Source: Ramlibacter sp. Leaf400
GTDB taxonomy: Bacteria; Pseudomonadota; Gammaproteobacteria; Burkholderiales; Burkholderiaceae_C
Assembly: GCF_001424545.1 (NCBI RefSeq)
Contig: NZ_LMQL01000001.1
Span: forward strand, 125,198-189,197
DNA length: 64,000 nucleotides
Direction of reading: 5' to 3'
Part shown: positions 28,295 through 36,640 of the stretch, in pieces
Numbering within the stretch: the stretch's first letter is position 1
How the letters are laid out: the number at the start of each line of letters is the position of its first letter
Position numbers and translations under genes: made by a program
Notes under the pieces: model-generated
Seen by the model: only the letters and a program-made list of their open reading frames with translations
Database searches by the model: none
Told to the model about the DNA's origin: nothing

Positions 28295-29098
28295 ATGAGC
28301 GAACCGACCGTCCTCTACGAGACCCGTGGCGCCATCGCGCTGATCACGCTGAACCGCCCGCAGGCGCTCAACAGCTTCACACGCGCCATGCACAAGGAAT
28401 TGTGGGCCGCGCTGGAGCGCATCGAGGCCGACAAGTCGGTCCGCGCGGCGGTGATCACCGGCGCCGGCCGGGGGTTCTGCGCAGGCGCCGACCTGGCGGA
28501 GTTCGACTTCGCCGAAGGCCCCGACCTGGTCCGGCGCGCCGACCCCGGTCCGCTGATCGACCAGGCCTTCAACCCCACCGTGCGCCGCCTGCAGGCGCTG
28601 CGCGTGCCCACCGTGGCGGCCGTCAACGGCGTCGCCGCGGGCGCGGGCGCCTCGCTGGCGATGACGTGCGACCTGGCGATCGCCGCGCACAACGCCACCT
28701 TCATCCAGGCCTTCATCAAGCTGGGACTGATCCCCGATGCCGGCGGCACGTACTTCCTGATCAAGAAGCTGGGCCTGGCCCGCGCCATGGGCTGCGCCAT
28801 GCTGGGCGACAAGGTCAGTGCGCAGGACGCCAGGGAGTGGGGAATGATCTGGGACGTCGCGCCCGAGGGCGAGGACTGCCTGCAGGCCGCGATCAAGCTG
28901 GCCGAGCGGCTGGCCGTGCTGCCCACGGCGGGCCTGGTCGCCACCCGCAAGGTGCTGCGCGCGGCGGCGAGCAACGACCTGGACAAGCAACTGGACCTGG
29001 AGCGCGACACCCAGTCGGCCCTGGGCCGCACGCACGACTACATCGAGGGCGTGAAGGCCTTCCGCGAGAAGCGCGCGCCGAAGTTCAAGGGCGAGTGA
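28295..29098 (+). CDS. paaG: Ring 1,2-epoxyphenylacetyl-CoA isomerase PaaG (crotonase family)
   Basis: 267 residues. Crotonase fold with oxyanion segments GRGFCAGADLAEFD and GVAAGAGASLAMTCD. The position of the first catalytic Glu is replaced (GAGASLAM), so it is an isomerase-type member, and FIKLGLIPDAGGTYFLIKKLG carries Asp in the second position, as in PaaG. Expected to convert ring-1,2-epoxyphenylacetyl-CoA to the oxepin-CoA. The neighbours paaI and paaK on the same strand support this. A short GGAGACC-type ribosome binding site precedes the ATG. The ring-epoxidase genes (paaABCDE) are not here. Confidence 0.9.
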   Translation: MSEPTVLYETRGAIALITLNRPQALNSFTRAMHKELWAALERIEADKSVRAAVITGAGRGFCAGADLAEFDFAEGPDLVRRADPGPLIDQAFNPTVRRLQALRVPTVAAVNGVAAGAGASLAMTCDLAIAAHNATFIQAFIKLGLIPDAGGTYFLIKKLGLARAMGCAMLGDKVSAQDAREWGMIWDVAPEGEDCLQAAIKLAERLAVLPTAGLVATRKVLRAAASNDLDKQLDLERDTQSALGRTHDYIEGVKAFREKRAPKFKGE

Positions 29099-29101
29099 GC
29101 G

Positions 29102-29536
29102 ATGTCGCCCGAACAGAAGGCCGCCAAGGTCGGCGAAACCATGTTCGCGGCCGACCTGGCCAGCCGCGAGTTCATGAAGATGGAACTCGTCAGCTGCGCC
29201 CCGGGCCGCGCGAGCATGCGCATGGTGGTGCGCGAGGAGATGCTCAACGGCCACCGCATCTGCCACGGCGGCTTCATCTTCACCCTGGCCGATTCCACTT
29301 TCGCCTTCGCCTGCAACAGCCACAACAAGGTGGCGGTGGCGGCCGGCTGCAGCATCGAGTTCCTCAAGCCGGGCCAGCTGGGTGACGTGCTCACCTGCGA
29401 GGGCGTGGAGCAGGTGCTGCAGGGCCGGCACGGCGTGTACGACATGCGGGTCACCAACCAGCGCGGCGAGGTGGTGGCCATGTTCCGCGGCAAGAGCGCC
29501 CAGATCCCGGGCACCGTGTTTCCGGAGGCACCATGA
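29102..29536 (+). CDS. paaI: Hydroxyphenylacetyl-CoA thioesterase PaaI
   Basis: 144-residue hotdog-fold thioesterase that rescues CoA from dead-end phenylacetyl or hydroxyphenylacetyl-CoA esters. Family signature: NGHRICHGGFIFTLADSTFAFACNSH, with the catalytic Asp in the LADS segment and the HGG turn. Length is standard (140 in E. coli). It begins 3 bp after paaG and its stop overlaps the start of paaK by 4 bp, so the three are one transcription unit. Confidence 0.93.
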   Translation: MSPEQKAAKVGETMFAADLASREFMKMELVSCAPGRASMRMVVREEMLNGHRICHGGFIFTLADSTFAFACNSHNKVAVAAGCSIEFLKPGQLGDVLTCEGVEQVLQGRHGVYDMRVTNQRGEVVAMFRGKSAQIPGTVFPEAP

Positions 29537-30828
29537 AGTCCTTCCCCCTCGAGGCGATCGAGAAGTCCGGCCTGGACGAACTGCGCGGGCTCCAGCTCAA
29601 GCGCCTCCAGGCCACGCTGGCCCATGCCTATGCGAATTCACCGGTCTACCGGGCCAAGTTCGACAAGGCCGGCGTGCACCCGTCCGACTGCCGCTCGCTG
29701 GCGGACCTGGCGAAGTTTCCCTTCACCACCAAGCACGACCTGCGCGACAACTACCCGTTCGGGATGTTCGCGGTGCCGCGCGAGCAGTGCGTGCGCATCC
29801 ACGCCTCCAGCGGCACCACCGGCAAGCCGACGGTGGTGGGCTACACGCAGAACGACATCAACACCTGGGCGACGGTGGTGGCGCGCAGCATCCGCGCCGC
29901 CGGAGCGCGGCCGGGCGACATGGTGCACGTGAGCTACGGCTATGGCCTCTTCACCGGCGGGCTGGGCGCGCACTACGGCGCCGAGCGCCTGGGGCTGACC
30001 GTGGTGCCGTTCGGCGGCGGCCAGACCGAGCGCCAGGTGCAGCTGATCACCGACTTCAAGCCCGACATCATCATGGTCACGCCCAGCTACATGCTGGCCA
30101 TCGCCGACGAGTTCGAGCGCCAGGGGCTGGACCCGCGCGAAGCCAGCCTGCGCCTGGGCATCTTCGGCGCCGAGCCCTGGACCAACGACATGCGCCTGGC
30201 CATCGAGCAGCGCATGGGCATGGACGCGGTCGACATCTACGGCCTCTCGGAGGTGATGGGGCCGGGCGTGGCCAGCGAATGCGTCGAGACCAAGGACGGA
30301 CCGACGATCTGGGAGGACCATTTCTATCCCGAGATCATCGACCCCGAGACGGGCGAACCGGTGGCCGACGGCGAGCTGGGCGAGCTGGTGTTCACCAGCC
30401 TGACCAAGGAGGCGCTGCCCATCATCCGCTACCGCACCCGCGACCTCACGCGGCTGTTGCCGGGCACGGCGCGCAGCATGCGGCGCATGGAGAAGATCAC
30501 CGGCCGCAGCGACGACATGATGATCGTGCGCGGCGTCAACGTGTTCCCCACGCAGATCGAGGAGCTGATCTGCAAGCGGACGGAACTGGCGCCGCACTAC
30601 CTGTGCATCCTCACGCGCGAGGGGCCGCTGGACTGCCTCACCGTGGCGGTGGAAGCGCGCCAGGGGCTGTCGCACGAGAGCGCCGAAGCACGCGGCGCGG
30701 CCGACGCGCTGGCGCACGAGATCAAGACCTACGTCGGCACCACCGCGGTGATCGAGCTGAGGGCCGAGGGTGGCGTGGAGCGCAGCGTCGGCAAGGCCAA
30801 GCGGGTGGTGGACAAGCGGCCGAAGTGA
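29533..30828 (+). CDS. paaK: Phenylacetate-CoA ligase PaaK
   Basis: 431-residue AMP-forming ligase that activates phenylacetate to phenylacetyl-CoA, the first step of the pathway. Seen: P-loop-like SSGTTGKPTVVGY near residue 94; YGLSEVMGPGVASEC (adenylate-forming core); RTRDLTRLLPGTARSMRRMEKITGRSDDM hinge region; C-terminal domain with GKAKRVVDKRPK. Length and motifs match PaaK rather than longer acetyl-CoA synthetases. Last gene of paaGIK, convergent with the DUF3108 gene across an inverted-repeat element. Confidence 0.95.
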   Translation: MKSFPLEAIEKSGLDELRGLQLKRLQATLAHAYANSPVYRAKFDKAGVHPSDCRSLADLAKFPFTTKHDLRDNYPFGMFAVPREQCVRIHASSGTTGKPTVVGYTQNDINTWATVVARSIRAAGARPGDMVHVSYGYGLFTGGLGAHYGAERLGLTVVPFGGGQTERQVQLITDFKPDIIMVTPSYMLAIADEFERQGLDPREASLRLGIFGAEPWTNDMRLAIEQRMGMDAVDIYGLSEVMGPGVASECVETKDGPTIWEDHFYPEIIDPETGEPVADGELGELVFTSLTKEALPIIRYRTRDLTRLLPGTARSMRRMEKITGRSDDMMIVRGVNVFPTQIEELICKRTELAPHYLCILTREGPLDCLTVAVEARQGLSHESAEARGAADALAHEIKTYVGTTAVIELRAEGGVERSVGKAKRVVDKRPK

Positions 30829-30860
30829 GCTGACCGCCCGTCTCCGTCCCCGTCCCCGTC

Positions 30861-30946
30861 GTCATTCCCGCGAAGGCGGGAATCCAGAGCGTCCGCCTTC
30901 AGCGGACTTCAGGGAAGCACTGGATTCCCGCCTTCGCGGGAATGAC
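30861..30946. repeat. REP-like inverted-repeat element, copy 1
   Basis: Two 27-bp arms (30861-30887 and 30920-30946) are perfect reverse complements, each itself containing the smaller palindrome TCCCGCGAAGGCGGGA. They surround a 32-nt centre. The element lies between the convergent 3' ends of paaK and the DUF3108 gene. A second, slightly diverged copy is at 61498-61588. The type is known as a widely dispersed short palindrome in many GC-rich Proteobacteria; here it may also act as a two-way terminator. Confidence 0.88.
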
Positions 30947-30976
30947 GGTTTTGTGCGGGGACGACCGTGACTTGCC

Positions 30977-32128
30977 TCACCGCTGCTCGATCGACTCCAC
31001 GAGCAGGTCGATGTGCGCCTCGTCCCCCATGTTCACCCGGATGCGAACCGGCAGGTACTGCAGGCTCGGCGCGAACCACATCTCCGCCGTGATGTTCCCC
31101 CGGGGGTTGGCGATCGGCCGGGGCTTGAGGTGGAAGGCCTCGATGTCGCCCAGCTTCGTGCGCAGCGTCTCGCTGGCCACCACGTCGTAGGTCCACAGGT
31201 CCACCTGCGACGGCCGGGCCATCCAGAAGCTCACCGCGCGGCCGACCTCCAGCCGCTCCTGACCGCTGGCGAAGCGGTGGCTCAGCTCGACGAACTGGCT
31301 GGCGGTGTCCTGCACGCCGGGCGGTCGCGGCACCACCTTGCCGTTGCCCAGCAACACCTCGCGCTCGCCGACACGCAAGCCCCGCGGCCGGCCGTTGCGC
31401 ACCTCCTCATAGACCTGGGGCTGAAGCGACGTCGGCCCGACCTCGCCCTGGCTCGTCATCACCAGCTTGGCCATGAAGGTGAGTTCCACCTCCACCCGCA
31501 CCTGGTACTTCGCCCCCTCGCGTTGCCACAGCACCCGCGCGTCGCCATACAGCTCGCCGCTGCGGAAGCGCCCGCCGAGACGGTAGCGCAGGCGGGTGTC
31601 GGACGGCCAGGATTCGGTCGATCCCGGGGTGACGGCGGCGGTGTCGGTCCCGGTGCCGACCGCGCTGCTGCCGGCCGTGGCCGGCGCCGAGGCTCTCGGT
31701 GAAGGCGGATCGGCCGCCTGCGCCACCGCGGGCGCCGGCGGCTCGGGCGGGCTCGCGACTTCGGCCGGCGGCTCGGGTTCGGGGACCGCGGGTTCGGGCG
31801 CCGCGGCCCGGGGCTCGGGCGCGGGTTCCTCGGCCTTGGGCTGCGGCAAGGTGCGCGTCGCCTGCGCGGGCAGGCTGGGCGTCGGCCGGATCGTCGCCGT
31901 CGGCGGGGAGGGCGGTGCGGCCTGGGCCACCACCGCCGGCGGCGCCTTGGGCGCTTCGGGCTCCAGGATGCGCGTGTACAGCGGCGACACCATCGGCTTG
32001 AGCAGGCGCGTCTCGGCCTGCCAGCGCGACAGGCCTTCGAGCGCCGCCACGTGCGCCAGCAGCACCACGGCCACCACCGCGAGCAGCCGCCGGCGCGAGC
32101 CGCGGTTCAGGTCTGGAGGGACAGCCAT
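30977..32128 (-). CDS. DUF3108 protein with TonB-like N-terminal architecture
   Basis: 383 residues. An N-terminal basic segment and single membrane helix (about residues 14-30), then about 100 residues very rich in Pro, Glu and Ala (as in the periplasm-spanning part of TonB), then a 200-residue C-terminal DUF3108 domain with family-typical LRYRLGGRFRSGELYGDARVLW and FAPSLQYLPVRIRVNM. Likely anchored in the inner membrane with the domain reaching across the periplasm. Function unknown. The ATG overlaps the 3' end of the M61 gene by 22 bp, so the two are co-translated; the operon also contains dsbC and a UbiH-type gene. Confidence 0.8.
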   Translation of the reverse strand: MAVPPDLNRGSRRRLLAVVAVVLLAHVAALEGLSRWQAETRLLKPMVSPLYTRILEPEAPKAPPAVVAQAAPPSPPTATIRPTPSLPAQATRTLPQPKAEEPAPEPRAAAPEPAVPEPEPPAEVASPPEPPAPAVAQAADPPSPRASAPATAGSSAVGTGTDTAAVTPGSTESWPSDTRLRYRLGGRFRSGELYGDARVLWQREGAKYQVRVEVELTFMAKLVMTSQGEVGPTSLQPQVYEEVRNGRPRGLRVGEREVLLGNGKVVPRPPGVQDTASQFVELSHRFASGQERLEVGRAVSFWMARPSQVDLWTYDVVASETLRTKLGDIEAFHLKPRPIANPRGNITAEMWFAPSLQYLPVRIRVNMGDEAHIDLLVESIEQR

Positions 32129-33870
32129 GGCTGCGCCAGGGCCGGGTCGCGCAGCACCAGGCGCCAGGTGGTGGACGCGGCCGGAAGGTGCAGCTCCAGC
32201 CGGTGCAGGCGGCGGTCGCGCGCCACCAGGGCGGTCAGCCGGCGGTGCGAGCCGGCGTACAGCAGCAGGTCGTCGAGCTTGGCCAGCCGCCAGGCGTTGC
32301 CGCCCACTTCCACGCCCAGCCACTCGTCGCCCGCGGCCATGCCCGCTTGTTCGGCGGCGCCGCCGCGCAGCACGGTCTTGAGCTTGATCGTGGCGCCCGA
32401 CTCGTCGGCGCGGATGCCCAGGCGCTGCTGCAGCTGCGAGGGCTCGTCCAGCGCGAAGATGCCCTGCTTGCGCAGCAGGTCGGCCAGCGGCAGCTCGCGC
32501 GTGCCGTGCACCCACGCCGCGATCTCGCGGGCGAAGCTGCGCTGGCCCAGCTCACGCAGCACGGCGGCGAAGTCGGCCTCGGTCATCGGGCCGCCCTTGC
32601 AGCGCACCCACAGGGCGCGCATCACATCGTCGAGCGTGGTGTGGCCCTCGGCGCGCAGCGTGAGATCGAAGCACAGCGCCACCAGCGAGCCCTTGGTGTA
32701 GTAGCTCACCGTGGCATTGGGCGTGTTCTCGTCCTGGCGGTAGTACTTCACCCAGGCGTCGAAGCTGGCGTTGGCCACCGGCTGCACCTCGCGCCCGGGC
32801 GTCTGCAGCACCTGGTTGATGGTCTTGTTCAGCAGCCGCACGTAGGCGGCTTCGTCGATCAGGCCGCCGCGGCGCAGCAGCAGGTCGTCGTAGTAGCTGG
32901 TGAAGCCCTCGAAGAACCACAGCAGCTGGGTGTAGTTCTCCTGCGAGTAGTCGTAGCGGCCGAATTCCGCGGGCCTCAGCTGCTTGACGTTCCAGGTGTG
33001 GAAGTACTCGTGGCTGATCAGCCCCAGCAGCGTGGTGTAGCCGTCGCTCATGCGCGCGTCGCCCAGCCGCGGCAGGTCGCGCCGCGACGCGATCAGCGCG
33101 GTGGAGTTGCGGTGCTCCAGCCCGCCGTAGCCGTCGTCCACCACGTTGAGCATGAAGACGTAATGCTTGTGAGGCGGCTTGCGCCGGTCGTGCCAGAAGC
33201 GGATCTCGGTCTCGCAGATCTTCTGCACGTCGGACGCGAGCCGCGCGCCGTCGAAGGACTCGGCGGCGCCGGCCACCACCAGCCGGTGCGGCACGCCGTT
33301 GGCCTTGAACTCGGTGCTCCAGAAGACGCCCATCTCCACCGGGCAGTCGACCAGTTCGTCGTAGTCGTGCGCCAGGTACAGGCCGAAGCCGCGCTTGCCC
33401 GCCTTGAGCGGCGCCAGGCCGGTGGCCGCCTCCCAGCCCGGGCGCGGTGACACCAGCTCCAGCGCGTGGGGCTGCGCCTCCTGGCCATGCACCCGCAGGC
33501 ACAGGCTGGTGCCGTTGAAGAAGCCGCGGTCGGCGTCCAGCCAGGCGGTGCGCACCGAGTTGTCGAAGGCGTAGACCTCGTAGCCCAGCACCAGCGGGCT
33601 GCTGGGCACGCAGTCGACCTGCCAGGTGCACTTGTCCAGCTGGTGCACCGGCACCGGCCGCCCGTCCTGTCGGGCCACCAGCTTCTGCAGGTTCTTGGAG
33701 AACTCGCGCACCAGGTAGCTGCCCGGGATCCAGACCGGCAGCGACACGCGCTGCGCCGCCGAGGGCTGCTCGATGGTGAGCGCGACGTGGAACAGGTGCG
33801 CGTGGAGGTCGGCCGCCTCGACCCGGTAGTGCAGTCGCCAGGCGGGGGCGGCGTGCGCGCGCGGGCTCAC
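32107..33870 (-). CDS. M61 family (glycyl aminopeptidase-like) metallopeptidase with PDZ domain
   Basis: 587 residues. N-terminal beta-rich domain (LHYRVEA..PVWIPGSYLVREFSKN), thermolysin-like catalytic domain with zinc motif HEYFH (H287, E288, H291) and third ligand E321 in WFFEGFTSYYDD, and a C-terminal PDZ-like region (LRGGAAEQAGMAAGDEWLGV). Gly/Ala-type aminopeptidase by family; its substrates are not known. The GTG start overlaps the dsbC stop (GTGA). No signal peptide is visible at this start, so the location is probably cytoplasmic unless a longer start is used. It is coupled to the DUF3108 gene downstream. Confidence 0.88.
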   Translation of the reverse strand: MSPRAHAAPAWRLHYRVEAADLHAHLFHVALTIEQPSAAQRVSLPVWIPGSYLVREFSKNLQKLVARQDGRPVPVHQLDKCTWQVDCVPSSPLVLGYEVYAFDNSVRTAWLDADRGFFNGTSLCLRVHGQEAQPHALELVSPRPGWEAATGLAPLKAGKRGFGLYLAHDYDELVDCPVEMGVFWSTEFKANGVPHRLVVAGAAESFDGARLASDVQKICETEIRFWHDRRKPPHKHYVFMLNVVDDGYGGLEHRNSTALIASRRDLPRLGDARMSDGYTTLLGLISHEYFHTWNVKQLRPAEFGRYDYSQENYTQLLWFFEGFTSYYDDLLLRRGGLIDEAAYVRLLNKTINQVLQTPGREVQPVANASFDAWVKYYRQDENTPNATVSYYTKGSLVALCFDLTLRAEGHTTLDDVMRALWVRCKGGPMTEADFAAVLRELGQRSFAREIAAWVHGTRELPLADLLRKQGIFALDEPSQLQQRLGIRADESGATIKLKTVLRGGAAEQAGMAAGDEWLGVEVGGNAWRLAKLDDLLLYAGSHRRLTALVARDRRLHRLELHLPAASTTWRLVLRDPALAQPWLSLQT

Positions 33871-34580
33871 TTGGCGCCGGACAGCAGCTTTTCCACCTCC
33901 GGCGCGCCCAGCGCGCCGGGCACGCGGCGGCCATCCGCGAACAGCAGGGTGGGCGTGCCGGTGATCTGGTGCTTGCGGCCGAACTCGCGGTTGCGGTCCA
34001 GCGCCGTGGTGTCGCAGCCGGGCGTGGGCGCGGCCGGCGCGGCGACGTCGCGCACCATCCAGTCCTGCCAGCTGCGGGCCTTGTCCTTGGCGCACCAGAT
34101 GTTGCGCGACTTGACCACCGAGTCGTTGCCCAGGATCGGGTAGAGGAACATGTGGATGGTGACGTTGTCCACCTTCTGCAGGTCGCGCTCGAACTTCTTG
34201 CAGTAGCCGCAGTTGGGGTCCTGGAACACCGCCATGCGGCGCCTGCCGTCGCCGCGCACCACGGTGAAGGCGTCCTTGAGCGGCAGGCTGTCGAAGTCGA
34301 TCGCCAGCAGCTTGTTCTGGCGCTCCTCGGTCAGGTTGCGGCGCGTGCGCAGGTCCAGCACCTGGCCTTCGATGAGGTAGTTGCCCTCGGCGTCGGTGTA
34401 GAAGATGTCGCTGCCCACGCGCACCTCGTACAGGCCGGCGGCCGGTCCCTTCGTCACCTCGTCGATCTTGCCGATCTGCGGCAGCCGCTCCAGCAGGTTC
34501 TTGCGGATGGTGGCTTCCTGCGCGAAGGCGGCGCCCGCCAGCAGGGCGCCGGCCAGGAGGGCGGTGAGGGTGCGATTCAT
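33867..34580 (-). CDS. dsbC: Periplasmic disulfide isomerase DsbC
   Basis: 237 residues with a signal peptide (MNRTLTALLAGALLAGAAFA). N-terminal dimerisation domain (about 25-85, YEVRVGSDIFYTDAEGNYLIEG), linker helix, thioredoxin domain with active site CGYC (C124, C127) in FQDPNCGYCKKFE, cis-Pro loop GTPTLLFADG, and an extra Cys pair (IWCAK..PGCD) as in E. coli DsbC. It shuffles non-native disulfides, kept reduced by DsbD. Second gene of the minus-strand ubiH-dsbC-M61-DUF3108 unit. Confidence 0.95.
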   Translation of the reverse strand: MNRTLTALLAGALLAGAAFAQEATIRKNLLERLPQIGKIDEVTKGPAAGLYEVRVGSDIFYTDAEGNYLIEGQVLDLRTRRNLTEERQNKLLAIDFDSLPLKDAFTVVRGDGRRRMAVFQDPNCGYCKKFERDLQKVDNVTIHMFLYPILGNDSVVKSRNIWCAKDKARSWQDWMVRDVAAPAAPTPGCDTTALDRNREFGRKHQITGTPTLLFADGRRVPGALGAPEVEKLLSGAK

Positions 34581-34603
34581 GTTCTTTCCAATGCTTCCTG
34601 AGA

Positions 34604-35707
34604 TCACAGGCCGGCGGCCTGGCGGATCGCCCACTGCTTGAGCGGCCCGCTGGCGTCGAAGCCGCGCATGCCGGTGTTGCGAACGGCGGCGAAGGCGGCG
34701 TGATCCTGCGCGAACAGCCGCTGCAGGCCGTCGGTGGCCGCCTCCATCGCCAGCACGTCCATCTTGCGCGAGCGCTCGTAACGGCGCAGCAGGCGCAGGT
34801 CGCCGACGGGGCGCCAGTATTCCCGCTCGTGCAAGACCTGCGCCAGCGCCCGGGCATCGGCCAGGCCCAGGTTCAGGCCCTGGCCGGCCAGGGGATGGAT
34901 GGTGTGCGCCGCGTCGCCTGCCAGCGCCCAGCCCGGGCCGCACCAGCGGTCGGCGCGCGCCAGCTGCAGCGGCCAGGCGGCGCGCTCGCTGGTGAGCGTG
35001 AGCCGGCCCAGGGCCTGCTGGCAGGCCGCGGTGAGCTGTTCCTCGAAGTCCGCGGCCGGGCAGCGCAGCAGCGATTCGGCGCGATCCTGTCCCACGGACC
35101 AGACCAGCGCGAGGGAATTGCCGCCTTCCGCCGGCGCCTCCCCGCCCATCGGCAGCAGGGCGAGCACTTCGCCGCCCAGGAACCACTGCCGCGCCACGTG
35201 GCCGTGCGGCTTTTCGCTGTTCAGCCGCGCCGCCACGGCGTTCTGGCCGTACGGCTGGACGTCGTACTGCACGCCGAAATCGGCGCGCGTGGCGCTGGCG
35301 CGGCCCTCGCACACGACGGTGAGCGCCGCCTTGGCGGGCGCGTCGAGCATCGTCACCAGGGACTGGTAGCGCAGGGCCTCGGCCAGGCGCTGCTCGAGTG
35401 CGGGCACGTCGGCGATCCAGGCCAGGGCTGGCTCGGAGCCGGCGCGGAACTGCACCCGGCCGCCTTCGTCGCCGTGCACCTCCATGCCGGTGACTGGCGT
35501 GGCGTGGGCGCTGTCGGGCCAGGCCCGCACCGATTCGAGCAGCTGGCGCGAGGCCGCATTGAGCGCGTAGGCGCGCACGTCGCCGTGGCCTGGCGTGGGC
35601 GCGGCCTGCACCAGGCCCACGCGCAGGCGCTCGCGGGCGAGCAGGAGCGCCAGCGTGCGGCCGACGATTCCCGCGCCGCGGATACAGACGTCGAGAACAG
35701 GCGCCAT
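34604..35707 (-). CDS. UbiH/Coq6-family FAD-dependent monooxygenase
   Basis: 367-residue flavin hydroxylase of the ubiquinone-biosynthesis group. Seen: FAD-binding IRGAGIVGRTLALLLAR at the N-terminus; the second FAD motif ALAGDAAHTIHPLAGQGLNLGLADA near residue 265. The central NADPH-related DG motif is not clear. Belongs with UbiH/UbiF/UbiI/UbiM; which ring position it hydroxylates cannot be told. First gene of a four-gene operon. An ATG 27 bp upstream exists, but the one used lies 6 nt after a TACAAT hexamer with no Shine-Dalgarno. Confidence 0.88.
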   Translation of the reverse strand: MAPVLDVCIRGAGIVGRTLALLLARERLRVGLVQAAPTPGHGDVRAYALNAASRQLLESVRAWPDSAHATPVTGMEVHGDEGGRVQFRAGSEPALAWIADVPALEQRLAEALRYQSLVTMLDAPAKAALTVVCEGRASATRADFGVQYDVQPYGQNAVAARLNSEKPHGHVARQWFLGGEVLALLPMGGEAPAEGGNSLALVWSVGQDRAESLLRCPAADFEEQLTAACQQALGRLTLTSERAAWPLQLARADRWCGPGWALAGDAAHTIHPLAGQGLNLGLADARALAQVLHEREYWRPVGDLRLLRRYERSRKMDVLAMEAATDGLQRLFAQDHAAFAAVRNTGMRGFDASGPLKQWAIRQAAGL

Positions 35708-35713
35708 CGTTCG

Positions 35714-35735
35714 ATTGTAGGAGCCGGGGCACAAT
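35714..35735. promoter_or_regulatory. Divergent pair of -10-like hexamers (UbiH-type gene and MOSC gene)
   Basis: Minus-strand TACAAT (35719-35714), 6 nt before the ATG at 35707; plus-strand CACAAT (35730-35735), 7 nt before the ATG at 35743. They form part of an inverted repeat CGATTGT...ACAATCG (35712-35737). Both transcripts would start at their start codons. No -35 matches. Confidence 0.4.
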
Positions 35736-35742
35736 CGGTCCG

Positions 35743-36624
35743 ATGAGTTCCGCAGCCCCGAAACCCGAGTCCGGCGCCGGCCTTTCCGGCCGCATCGCGC
35801 GCCTGTTCGTCTACCCCGTCAAGTCCTGCGCCGGCGTCGAACTGGCCGAGGCGGTCGTCACGCCCGCCGGGCTGGACCTGGACCGCGCCTGGATGGTGGT
35901 GGATGCCGAAGGCAACTTCGTCAGCCAGCGCGAGCTGCCGCGGATGGCACTGATCCGCCCGCAGCTGAAGATCCACGAGGTGATCCTGCGCGCGCCGGGC
36001 ATGCTGGCCCTGCACCTGACCATCGACGCGGTGGAAGAGCCGGTGCAGGTGCGCCTCTGGGACGACGAGGTTCCGGCCTACGACATGGGCAGCGTGGCGG
36101 CCCAGTGGTTCAGCGATTTCCTCGGCCAGCGGTTGCGGCTGGTGCGCTTCGACCCGGACCACCGGCGCCTGTCCAACCTGGAGTGGACCGGCGGCCTGGA
36201 GGCGCCCAACCAGTTCAACGATGGCTACCCCTTCCTGGTGGCGAGCACCGCCTCGCTCGCGGGCCTGAACGAACGGCTGGCGAGCGCCGGCCATGCGCCG
36301 GTGGGCATCGAACGCTTCCGGCCCAACATCGTGATCGAAGGCGTGGAGGCGCACGACGAGGACCGCGCCGACGCGCTGCGCATCGGTTCGGAGCCCGGCA
36401 CCGTGCTCAAGCTGGTCAAGCCCTGCCCGCGCTGCCCCATCCCCAACGTCGACCCGCAGACCGGCGAGACCAGTCCCGTCGTGGGCGATACGTTGCAGTC
36501 CTATCGGCAGAACCCGCGCCTGGACGGCCGGGTCACCTTCGCCATGAACGCCATCCTGCTGGAAGGCGAGGACGCGGTGCTGCGCGTGGGGCAGCCGGTC
36601 TCGGGCGACTGGAAGTTCGACTAG
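35743..36624 (+). CDS. MOSC domain protein (YcbX/mARC-like molybdenum cofactor enzyme)
   Basis: 293 residues: N-terminal MOSC beta-barrel (IARLFVYPVKSCAGVELAEA, about residues 11-130) and C-terminal MOSC domain. The conserved Mo-ligand cysteine region KPCPRCPIPNVDPQTGE includes C228 and C231. YcbX and mARC reduce N-hydroxylated bases such as 6-hydroxylaminopurine; unlike YcbX (369 aa) there is no fused C-terminal ferredoxin domain, so an external electron donor is needed. It stands alone, divergent from the UbiH-type gene and convergent with the next gene. Confidence 0.9.
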   Translation: MSSAAPKPESGAGLSGRIARLFVYPVKSCAGVELAEAVVTPAGLDLDRAWMVVDAEGNFVSQRELPRMALIRPQLKIHEVILRAPGMLALHLTIDAVEEPVQVRLWDDEVPAYDMGSVAAQWFSDFLGQRLRLVRFDPDHRRLSNLEWTGGLEAPNQFNDGYPFLVASTASLAGLNERLASAGHAPVGIERFRPNIVIEGVEAHDEDRADALRIGSEPGTVLKLVKPCPRCPIPNVDPQTGETSPVVGDTLQSYRQNPRLDGRVTFAMNAILLEGEDAVLRVGQPVSGDWKFD

Positions 36625-36640
36625 GAACGGAAAGGCGCGG

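Noticed and set aside
30861..30946. Inverted repeat considered as CRISPR or IS end
   Set aside because: Only two arms, no spacer series and no transposase; it fits a REP-like palindrome, repeated at 61498.
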